In this document: in pieces, positions 1 through 6,814 of the stretch
Numbering within the stretch: the stretch's first letter is position 1
Layout of the letters: every line of letters begins with the position of its first letter
From: an uncultured Planctomycetaceae bacterium
Lineage (GTDB): Bacteria; Planctomycetota; Planctomycetia; Pirellulales; UBA1268
DNA: 28,692 nucleotides
Reading direction: 5' to 3'
Assembly (NCBI GenBank): GCA_903885855.1
Contig: CAISKG010000322.1
Coordinates: 1-28,692 of the forward strand
Position numbers and translations under genes: made by a program
The notes under the pieces: generated by a model
Seen by the model: the letters and a program-made list of their open reading frames with translations, nothing else
Told to the model about the DNA's origin: nothing
The model's database searches: none

Positions 1-2
1 AC

Positions 3-851
3 GACGATGAGGCGATGGAGGACGGCGACGACGACGCGATGGACGGCGTCGACGACGAGGCGATGGACGACGATGATCTGGAGATCATGCCCGGTGGGCC
101 GGGAAGCCTGCGCTTCATCCCCCGCGGCTTCGTGCGTCGTGGCGGGGGATGGGGCGGCGGCCCCCCCGCTTCCGCCGACGTGCTCGAAGGACAGGACGAC
201 GCCGCCGATCCGGCCGACCCGGCGCGCGAGATGCGAACTCGGCTCGAGACGCTGCGCGAGGTGAGCGCCCGGCTGCGGACGGAGCTGCAGGCCGCGGAGG
301 CCGAGTACGCGGCCCTCGTCGAGCCGACGCTCGGTGCCGAGCACTGGGCCACGGTGATCCTCGATCGTGTCGACGGCCTCGCGGAGGCCGACGCCGCCCG
401 TGCGGCGCAGGCGACCGCCGCGCACTGCATGCGGTCGATCGCCGCGGCCGGCACGGTGCGGGTGGAGGAGGGGGTGGCGCGGGCCGTGCACGGCGCGGCG
501 CTCGAGGCGCTCGTGGCCACCGGCGAGGTGCGCTCGACCGACGGATTCTGGTACCACGTCGGGCCGACCGCCTGCGACGCCATCGGCGCCGCGCGGCTCA
601 CGGCGCTCGTCGTCGATCCCGCCAACCTCCGCGGTCCCGGTGGGGGGAAGTTCTGCGGCGGCTTCCATCCCGACCTGCGGCTCGACTACGGCGTCGTGGA
701 GGTGCTCGTCTGCTTCGGCTGCCGCGACATCCGCTACCAGACCCGCTCGGAGTCGGTGACCTTCGACCTGGCGCCCGAGGCGCTCGCGACGTTCGAGGCG
801 ATCGGCCGGACGATCTTCCGGCACCGGGCGGAGCCCGACGCGGCGGAGTAG
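3..851 (+). CDS. Hypothetical protein, 5' end outside window
   Basis: The reading frame is open to the left edge, so the gene probably begins upstream. An ATG at 15 is the first in-frame start inside the window and would give 278 residues. Counted from there, residues 1-25 are almost all Asp, Glu, Met and Ala, an acidic low-complexity run. A Gly-rich stretch follows at about 35-50, then a helical Glu/Ala/Arg-rich segment at about 70-105 that could form a coiled coil, and a globular C-terminal part. That part contains a CFGC pair of cysteines near residue 233. I do not recognise the family and assign no function. No signal peptide is visible in the part present. The stop TAG is six bases before the next gene's GTG, so the two are probably co-transcribed. 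Confidence 0.6.
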   Translation, partial: DDEAMEDGDDDAMDGVDDEAMDDDDLEIMPGGPGSLRFIPRGFVRRGGGWGGGPPASADVLEGQDDAADPADPAREMRTRLETLREVSARLRTELQAAEAEYAALVEPTLGAEHWATVILDRVDGLAEADAARAAQATAAHCMRSIAAAGTVRVEEGVARAVHGAALEALVATGEVRSTDGFWYHVGPTACDAIGAARLTALVVDPANLRGPGGGKFCGGFHPDLRLDYGVVEVLVCFGCRDIRYQTRSESVTFDLAPEALATFEAIGRTIFRHRAEPDAAE

Positions 852-857
852 CAGGCC

Positions 858-2387
858 GTGGCCGACGCCATCCCCCGCAGGCTCGTCGCAACGCTCGGCT
901 GGATGGCCTGGGCGGCGGCCGGCGTCATGCTCGCCTGGACCGGGCCGGCCGCTGCGGCGGTCGCCGGGCGTCCCAACGTGCTCCTGGTGGTCTCGGAGGA
1001 CAACGGCCCCGATCTCGGCTGCTACGGCGCCCCGTCGGTGCGCACGCCCCATCTCGACCGCCTCGCGGCCGAGGGGGTGCGCTTCGATCGGGCGTGGGTC
1101 ACGCAGGCCGGCTGCAGCCCCTCGCGGGCGAGCTTCCTCACCGGCCTCCATCCGCACCAGCACGGCCAGCTGGGCCTGGCGACCTGGGGCTTCCGGATGT
1201 TCCGCGACGACACCCCCAACGTGGTGCGCTCGCTGCACGGCGCCGGCTACCGCACCGGGATCGTCGGCAAGCTGCACGTCCTCCCGGAGGAGGCCTTTCC
1301 CTTCGACGTCGCCCGGATCGGCCGCGGCAACTTCGCGCGTGAGCGGCTGGGCGACTACGCCCGCCATGCCGAGGACTTCTTCGCCGCCGGCGACGATCCG
1401 TTCTTCCTCGCGGTCAACTATCCCGACGCCCACGATCCGCGGCTGCGGCAGGTGGACGGACTGCCGCCGGAGCCGCTCGACGCCGCCGACGTGGCGGCGC
1501 TGTCCCACTTCGGCATCGACACGCCGCAACTGCGCGAGGCGACCGCCGACTACTACAACTGCCTGATGCGCCTCGACACGCTGGTGGGCGATCTCCTCGC
1601 GGCGCTCGAGCGCTCGGGGAAGGCCGAGGACACGCTCGTGGTCTACCTCGGCGACCACGGCGCCGACATGCTGCGCAGCAAGCGCACCTGCTACGAGGGG
1701 GGGCTGCGGATCCCGCTCATCGTGCGCTTCCCCGGCCGGGCCGTGGCCGGGCAGGTGCGCGACGAGCTCGTGTCGACGATCGATCTGGTGCCCACGATCC
1801 TCGAAGCCGCCGGCGTGGCGCCGCCGCCCGGCCTCGGGGGCCGCTCGCTCCTGCCGCTGCTGGCCGGCGGCCGCCCGGAGTGGCGCGGGGCCCTGTTCGC
1901 CGAATACCACACCCATGCCGCGGCCGCGAATTGCTATCCGCAGCGGGCCGTGCGCGACGCACGCTGGAAGCTGATCGAGAATCTCCTCCCCGGCCGCACC
2001 AACCCCGGCGTCGCCTTCACCTTCCGGGAGTTCGACTCGGGGCCGGCCGCCGTGGCCGCCGCCCCGGAGGGGATCCGCGCCGCCTACGCCACGATGGAGC
2101 GGCCGCCGCGCTACGAGCTCTACGATCTCGACGCCGATCCCGGCGAGTTCCGCAACCGCGCCGACGATCCCGCCTGCCGCGCCGAGCGCGACCGGCTCGC
2201 CGCGGCCCTCGACGCCTGGCGGCGGGAGACGGCCGATCCCTTCCTCGACGCGGACGTCGTGCGCCGTTTCGACGACGAGGTGAGGGGCGTGCGCTCCAAG
2301 GCCGAGGCGCGCCGGAGACGCTGGGGCTACCTCGACGCGGCGCCTCCGCGCCGGGCGGCCGCCGCGGCGACGGGGGAGGGCCCATGA
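858..2387 (+). CDS. Secreted sulfatase, heparan N-sulfatase-like (S1_8 type)
   Basis: A predicted sulfate-ester or N-sulfate hydrolase of the alkaline-phosphatase-like fold, 509 residues. A hydrophobic segment at residues 11-35 is a probable signal peptide. Catalytic Cys86 lies in GCSPSRASFLTG, the C-x-P-S-R motif that is oxidised to formylglycine in active sulfatases. The following PHQHGQLGL and the RTGIVGKLHVLPEEAFPFD stretch resemble human SGSH. The metal-site pair is Glu47-Asp48 (SEDNG) instead of Asp-Asp. The later GDHGAD block and the TCYEGGLRIPLIVRFPG block are also typical. GTG at 858 is taken as the start; ATG at 903 is in frame and would shorten the signal region. The stop overlaps the next gene's ATG as ATGA. 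The real substrate cannot be read from sequence. Confidence 0.9.
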   Translation: MADAIPRRLVATLGWMAWAAAGVMLAWTGPAAAAVAGRPNVLLVVSEDNGPDLGCYGAPSVRTPHLDRLAAEGVRFDRAWVTQAGCSPSRASFLTGLHPHQHGQLGLATWGFRMFRDDTPNVVRSLHGAGYRTGIVGKLHVLPEEAFPFDVARIGRGNFARERLGDYARHAEDFFAAGDDPFFLAVNYPDAHDPRLRQVDGLPPEPLDAADVAALSHFGIDTPQLREATADYYNCLMRLDTLVGDLLAALERSGKAEDTLVVYLGDHGADMLRSKRTCYEGGLRIPLIVRFPGRAVAGQVRDELVSTIDLVPTILEAAGVAPPPGLGGRSLLPLLAGGRPEWRGALFAEYHTHAAAANCYPQRAVRDARWKLIENLLPGRTNPGVAFTFREFDSGPAAVAAAPEGIRAAYATMERPPRYELYDLDADPGEFRNRADDPACRAERDRLAAALDAWRRETADPFLDADVVRRFDDEVRGVRSKAEARRRRWGYLDAAPPRRAAAAATGEGP

Positions 2388-5020
2388 CCCGCGGCCGCCG
2401 CGTGCTGCTCGGCCTCGCCGTCGCCCTCGGCTGCCTCGTCGCGGAGGCGCGGGGGGCGGAGCCGGCGCGGCCCAACGTGCTGCTGATCCTGGTCGACGAC
2501 CTGCGGCCGGCGCTGGGCTGCTACGGTGACCCCCTGGCGCGGACGCCGAACATCGACCGCCTGGCTGCCGGGGGGCGTGCCTTCCTGGCGGCCTACTGCC
2601 AGCAGGCGGTGTGCGGGCCCTCGCGGGCGTCGCTCCTCTCCGGCCTGCGGCCCGACTCCACGCGCGTCTGGCACAATCGCCACGTGCTCCGCGAGCGCGT
2701 GCCGGACGTCGTCACGCTGCCGGGGCTCTTCAAGGAGGCCGGCTACCACACCGAGGGGCTGGGGAAGGTGTTCAGTGGCGACGCCGACGAGGACGATCCC
2801 CCGTCATGGTCGGTGCCGGCCACGCTCCGCGGCCCGGGCTGGCGCACCTACGCCGCGCGCGGGAAGGGGCAGGGGAAGGGCCCCCCCACCGAGGCCGCCG
2901 ACGCCGACGACGAGGCCTACGCCGACGGCCGTCTGGCCTCGGCAGCGATCGACGCGCTCGGCCGCCTCCGCGACCGCCCCTTCTTCCTGGCGGTGGGGTT
3001 CTTCCGCCCGCACCTGCCCTTCGCCGCTCCCCGGCGCTACTGGGAGCTCCACGACCCGCGGGCCTTCGCGGCCGATCCCCGGCCGCGCACCACCGGGGCG
3101 CCCGAGGCCGCCTGGCCGGATCACCGGGAACTCGCCGGCTACGCCGGGATGCCGCGTGACGAGCGGCCGGCGCCGGAGGAGGTGCGGCGGCTGCGCCACG
3201 GCTACCACGCCTGCGTGAGCTTCGTCGACGCCCAGGTCGGCAGGCTGCTGGACGCGCTCGAGGCGCTCGAGTTGAGCGAGCGCACGATCGTGGTGCTCGT
3301 GGGGGATCATGGCTACTCGCTCGGCGAGGCCGACCACTGGTGCAAGGCGACGAACTTCGAGCGCGACACGCGCGTGCCGCTGGTGATCCGCGCTCCCGGC
3401 ATGCCGCGGCCGGGCGAGCCGGCGACGGGGCTGGTGGAGCTCGTCGACGTCTTCCCCACCGTCGCGGCCCTGGCCGGCCTGACGCCCCCCGCGGATCTCG
3501 ACGGCCGGAGCCTCGGGGCGAGCCTCGAGAATCCGGCCGCGCCGGGGCGGGACGTCGCCTGGAGCCAGTTCTCCCGGCCCTGGAATCCGGCCGATCCGCA
3601 CCTGACAGGCTATTCACTGCGCGACGCCACCCACCGCTACACGCGCTGGATCGAGCCCGCCGTGGGCCGGACCGTCGCCGAGGAGCTCTACGATCTCGGC
3701 CGCCTCCCCGGCGCCGGCGACGGCGCGGCGACGCTGGTGGAGACGGAGAACGTCGTCGGGCGGCCCGAGGCCGCCGCCGCGCGGGCGCGGCTGTCCGCGG
3801 CCCTCGATGCGCGTCTGGCCGCGGCGTCGCCTCCCCCCGGCGGGCCGCAGGTGCTCTTCCGGCAGGGGGAGGGGGGCTTCCACACCTACCGCATCCCGGG
3901 CGCGGCGGTGACGGCGCGTGGCACGGCCCTGGCCTGGTGCGAGGCGCGGAAGTTCACCGCCGCCGACCGGGGGGAGATCGAGATTCATCTGCGGCGCAGC
4001 ACCGACGGCGGCCGCACCTGGGAGCCGGCACGGCAGGTGGCGCACCTCGGACCGCGTCTCCCGCGAAATCCCCACCTGCCGCCGAGAAAGGTCGGCAAGG
4101 ACATGGGGGGGCCGGACGAGCAGACCGTCAACAACGCCGTGGTGATCGCCACCCGCGCCGGGCCGGTGCACCTGCTCTACTGCGTGGAGTACATGCGCTG
4201 CTTCCACGTGCGAAGCGACGACGACGGCCTCACCTGGACGGCGCCGCGCGAGATCACCGCCGCGCTCGACGCCTTCCGGCCGCGCGTCGACTGGCAGGCC
4301 GTGGCCTTCGGCCCGGGCCACGGCATCGAGCTCGCGGGGGGGAGGCTCGTGGCGCCGGTGTGGATGGCCGACTACCGCCCGGGCTCGGCCGAGCGCGGCC
4401 TGCTCGGCGACGGCTGCGGCACGGTGTGGAGCGACGACGGCGGGGCGACCTGGCACACCGGCGGCATCGCCGTGCCCGGCGGGGGGGAGTCGTGGGTGGT
4501 GGAGCGGGCCGACGGCTCGGTGCTTCTCGCGGCGCGAAGCGGCGACCCGCGCAACCGCCGCCTCGCCGCCACGAGCCCCACCGGCACCGGTGACTGGTCG
4601 GCCCCCTTCGTCCTCGACGATCTCCCCGAATGGGGCTGCATGGCCGGCGCCACGCGCCATCCCGGCACGCCGCGCCATCCCGGCCCCTGGCTCCTCCACT
4701 CCGCCCCCGACACCGACGCCCGGGTCCACTCCGCCCGGCGCGACCTCACCCTGTGGGCCAGCACCGACGACGGCCGCACCTGGGCGCGCCGCGTGCTGCT
4801 TCGCAGCGGCCCGAGCGCCTACAGCGACCTGGCCGTGCTCCCCGACGGACGGGTGCTGTGCGTGTTCGAGAGCGGATTGCCGGGGGTGGGGCCGGCGGGG
4901 GGCAAGCGCCGGCCGTGGGCGTACGCCTGCATCGCCGCGCGGATTCTCGACCCGGACGAACTTTTCGCCGACGACGATGCCCGTGCCCCGGAGGCCGGTG
5001 CCGAACCGCCCGGCGGGTGA
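2384..5020 (+). CDS. Iduronate-2-sulfatase-like sulfatase fused to sialidase
   Basis: One uninterrupted frame of 878 residues joins two enzymes. Residues 1-24 are a signal peptide. Residues 28 to about 475 are a sulfatase of the iduronate-2-sulfatase type: VDDLRPALGCYG, catalytic Cys77 in QQAVCGPSRAS, then GDHGYSLGEADHW and TRVPLVIRAPG. From about 486 to 865 there is a BNR/Asp-box sialidase. It has the RIP arginine at 503, a candidate acid/base Asp528, four S-x-D-x-G-x-T-W boxes starting at 539, 611, 683 and 793, and the YSDL tyrosine at 813, the usual nucleophile position. The ATG at 2384 is chosen because it overlaps the previous stop and begins the signal peptide; the frame stays open upstream only by chance in GC-rich DNA. 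I infer an exported enzyme acting on glycans carrying both sulfate and sialic-acid-like sugars. Confidence 0.88.
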   Translation: MTRGRRVLLGLAVALGCLVAEARGAEPARPNVLLILVDDLRPALGCYGDPLARTPNIDRLAAGGRAFLAAYCQQAVCGPSRASLLSGLRPDSTRVWHNRHVLRERVPDVVTLPGLFKEAGYHTEGLGKVFSGDADEDDPPSWSVPATLRGPGWRTYAARGKGQGKGPPTEAADADDEAYADGRLASAAIDALGRLRDRPFFLAVGFFRPHLPFAAPRRYWELHDPRAFAADPRPRTTGAPEAAWPDHRELAGYAGMPRDERPAPEEVRRLRHGYHACVSFVDAQVGRLLDALEALELSERTIVVLVGDHGYSLGEADHWCKATNFERDTRVPLVIRAPGMPRPGEPATGLVELVDVFPTVAALAGLTPPADLDGRSLGASLENPAAPGRDVAWSQFSRPWNPADPHLTGYSLRDATHRYTRWIEPAVGRTVAEELYDLGRLPGAGDGAATLVETENVVGRPEAAAARARLSAALDARLAAASPPPGGPQVLFRQGEGGFHTYRIPGAAVTARGTALAWCEARKFTAADRGEIEIHLRRSTDGGRTWEPARQVAHLGPRLPRNPHLPPRKVGKDMGGPDEQTVNNAVVIATRAGPVHLLYCVEYMRCFHVRSDDDGLTWTAPREITAALDAFRPRVDWQAVAFGPGHGIELAGGRLVAPVWMADYRPGSAERGLLGDGCGTVWSDDGGATWHTGGIAVPGGGESWVVERADGSVLLAARSGDPRNRRLAATSPTGTGDWSAPFVLDDLPEWGCMAGATRHPGTPRHPGPWLLHSAPDTDARVHSARRDLTLWASTDDGRTWARRVLLRSGPSAYSDLAVLPDGRVLCVFESGLPGVGPAGGKRRPWAYACIAARILDPDELFADDDARAPEAGAEPPGG

Positions 5021-5073
5021 GGGGCTTCCCGATGGCCGCGACCGCGGCGCTCCCCCGGCGGCGCGGCAGGGGC

Positions 5074-5079
5074 TACGAT
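5074..5079 (+). promoter_or_regulatory. Candidate -10 element upstream of CIA30-family gene
   Basis: TACGAT within GGCTACGATG lies 43 bp before the ATG at 5122. No convincing -35 element is visible. A similar GGCTAC or GCCTAC block precedes the plus-strand genes starting at 12978 and 17034, which is the main reason to list it. Confidence 0.25.
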
Positions 5080-5121
5080 GCCCGCTGTGACCGCGATCGA
5101 TATCCGCCCGGGAGGATTCCC

Positions 5122-5706
5122 ATGCCGTCGTGGCGCCTGGCCCTCGTGATCGCCTGCGTGTGTGCCTCCCGGTCGGTGGCGGAGGAGCCGCGGCGGATCC
5201 TCGATTTCGGCGCCCCCGACGCCGCCCGGCGCTGGCAGGCGGTGAACGACGGCGTGATGGGCGGGGTGTCGGAGGGGCGCTTCCGGATCACCGACGCGGG
5301 AGCGATGGAGTTCTCCGGGAGGCTGTCGCTCGAGAACAACGGCGGCTTCGCGTCGGTGCGCAGCCGCGGCGGGGATCTGGGGCTCAATCGCGGCGACCGG
5401 CTCGTGATCCGCACCAAGGGGGACGGCCGCGAGTACGTGGTCAACCTCTACACCCGCACCGGCCGGATGGCCTTCTCCTACCGCGCGGCGCTGCCGACCG
5501 TCGACGGGCAGTGGGCGGAGACGACGATCGCGCTGGAGGACTTCATCCCCACCTCCTTCGGCCGCCGCGTGGGGGGCATGGGGGCGGTCGACCCCGCCGA
5601 GATCACCGGCGTGGGCTTCATGCTCTCCGACAAGCGCCCCGGCCCCTTCCGCCTCGAGATCGAGTCGATCGAGGTGCTCTCCGCCGCCCCCGCCGCCGGG
5701 CGCTAG
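5122..5706 (+). CDS. Exported CIA30-family protein
   Basis: 194 residues with a signal peptide at about 1-20, then a domain resembling the complex I intermediate-associated protein 30 (CIA30) family, a galactose-binding-like beta sandwich. Visible hallmarks are WQAVNDGVMGGVSEGRF at about 38-54, LENNGGFASVRS at about 71-82, DGREYVVNLYTR, and a terminal strand PGPFRLEIESIEVL. Bacterial members are small secreted or periplasmic proteins of unclear function; nothing here points to respiratory complex I. The ATG at 5122 is selected because GGAGGA ends five bases before it and the signal peptide starts there. The TAG stop is also the first three bases of a dispersed repeat at 5704-5785. It lies 101 bp after the sialidase fusion gene, with its own possible promoter. 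Confidence 0.82.
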   Translation: MPSWRLALVIACVCASRSVAEEPRRILDFGAPDAARRWQAVNDGVMGGVSEGRFRITDAGAMEFSGRLSLENNGGFASVRSRGGDLGLNRGDRLVIRTKGDGREYVVNLYTRTGRMAFSYRAALPTVDGQWAETTIALEDFIPTSFGRRVGGMGAVDPAEITGVGFMLSDKRPGPFRLEIESIEVLSAAPAAGR

Positions 5707-5785
5707 CAGGCTGTGGCCACCCGCTCCGCCGCCGGATGCGTCGGCAGGGGCCCTTGAAAAGCCCTCGGCTTTCTCCGGGGGGCCC
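5704..5785 (+). repeat. Dispersed intergenic hairpin repeat, copy A
   Basis: About 82 bp starting TAGCAGGCTGTGGCC, containing GGATGCG, then CTTGAAAAGCCC and ending TCCGGGGGGCCC. It matches 12728-12809 in the same order of blocks. The end can fold as CCCTCGG pairing with CCGGGGG around a CTTTCT loop, or as AAAGCC-CTC-GGCTTT. It lies between convergent genes (plus strand to 5706, minus strand to 5878), so it could also act as a bidirectional terminator. The remaining bases to 5877 show nothing else recognisable. Confidence 0.6.
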
Positions 5786-5877
5786 GAACCGTGGGGCAAG
5801 GTCCCGGATGCCTTTTTCCCCGGACCGCGCGCGGGGCCGGGGCGAGCGCCGATCGCGCGGGCCACGGGCGGCCGCGA

Positions 5878-6750
5878 TCAGAGCGGGCGCACGTCCGCCG
5901 CGGAGGGCTCGCAGCAGCCGCCGCCGTCGCCGACGCCGCAGCGGTCGGGGGCCAGGCAGGCGGTGTGCTTGGTGCCGAGGTGGAAGAGGATCCCCGACGG
6001 GGTGACCTCCGCGCCGCCGAGCGGATACTGCGAGATCAGCCCCTCCTCGTATTCGACCTCCACCGGCAGCTCGTCGGAGGAAAGCAGGGGCGCGGCGATG
6101 CGCAGGATCGCCGCCAGCTTCGTCGTCTCGAGGCGGTGATCGACGTCGTGCGCCACCCACACCTGCAGCAGGCACGACGTCGTCGAGCGGACGGTGCCGC
6201 CGCAGTCGACGAAGTCCTTCCGCACCTTCCCCACCTCGGTGATGTGGTAGTGGGCCGGCACGAACGCGCCGTCGGGCAGCATCCAGTGCATCCGCGCCGC
6301 CGGGTTGGCGTCGAGGACGCGGAGCAGGTCGCGGACCGTGATCGCGGCGGCCAGCGGGGCGGGGGCGATCTCGGCGAGGAGCTCGAGGACCTTCCGCTCG
6401 ATCAGGTCGCGGACGCCACGGAACTCCTCCGGCGACATGTCGCGGGGATCGGGGATCTTCCAGTCGACGCGACGCCCGGCCACGACCAGCGGGCACTCGT
6501 CGCCGCAGCCCATCGTCACCGCCACGTCGACGCTTCGGCCGTCGAAGCCCTCGAGCCCCTTCGAGGCGTGGGTGCCGAGGTCGTAGCCCTTCTCGCGCAT
6601 CGCCTCGACGGCCTTGGGGTTGATCCGGCCGGACGGGCGCGAGCCGGCGCTGGCGGCCTCGACGCGGCCCCGGCCGTGGATGCGGGCGAACGCCTCGGCC
6701 ATCTGGCTGCGGTTGGAATTCTCCACGCACACGAAGAGGATCGTCTTCAT
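5878..6750 (-). CDS. Arsenate reductase (LMW-PTP type) fused to DUF6428-like domain
   Basis: 290 residues. Residues 1 to about 135 are a thioredoxin-coupled arsenate reductase of the low-molecular-weight phosphatase fold. The P-loop is Cys8-x5-Arg14 (CVENSNRS), Cys82 and Cys86 sit in MGCGDECP as the candidate redox relay pair, and Asp101-Pro is the general-acid position. The relay spacing is shorter than in Staphylococcus ArsC. From about 145 to 280 there is a second domain: FVPAHYHITEVGKV, DCGGTVRSTTSCLLQVW, then LGTKHTACLAPDRCGVGDGGGCC. This resembles the DUF6428 family, which often lies near arsenic genes, and its cysteine-rich end could bind metal or metalloid. The cytosolic enzyme would reduce arsenate to arsenite. 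It lies 64 bp after the rhamnose transporter on the same strand; no arsenite exporter or ArsR is in the window. Confidence 0.85.
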   Translation of the reverse strand: MKTILFVCVENSNRSQMAEAFARIHGRGRVEAASAGSRPSGRINPKAVEAMREKGYDLGTHASKGLEGFDGRSVDVAVTMGCGDECPLVVAGRRVDWKIPDPRDMSPEEFRGVRDLIERKVLELLAEIAPAPLAAAITVRDLLRVLDANPAARMHWMLPDGAFVPAHYHITEVGKVRKDFVDCGGTVRSTTSCLLQVWVAHDVDHRLETTKLAAILRIAAPLLSSDELPVEVEYEEGLISQYPLGGAEVTPSGILFHLGTKHTACLAPDRCGVGDGGGCCEPSAADVRPL

Positions 6751-6814
6751 GATCGGCTCCGGATTCTCGCGGGGTACGGGCGGGGGGGCGGCACGGCTCG
6801 TCGCCGGCGGGGGA

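Noticed and set aside
1880..2383. Upstream extension of the sulfatase-sialidase frame
   Set aside because: It overlaps the end of the first sulfatase and translates to Arg/Pro-rich sequence. The signal peptide and ATGA overlap fix the start at 2384.
5122..5706. Respiratory complex I assembly role for the CIA30-like protein
   Set aside because: It has a signal peptide and lies in a sulfatase cluster; only the fold is shared with the mitochondrial factor.
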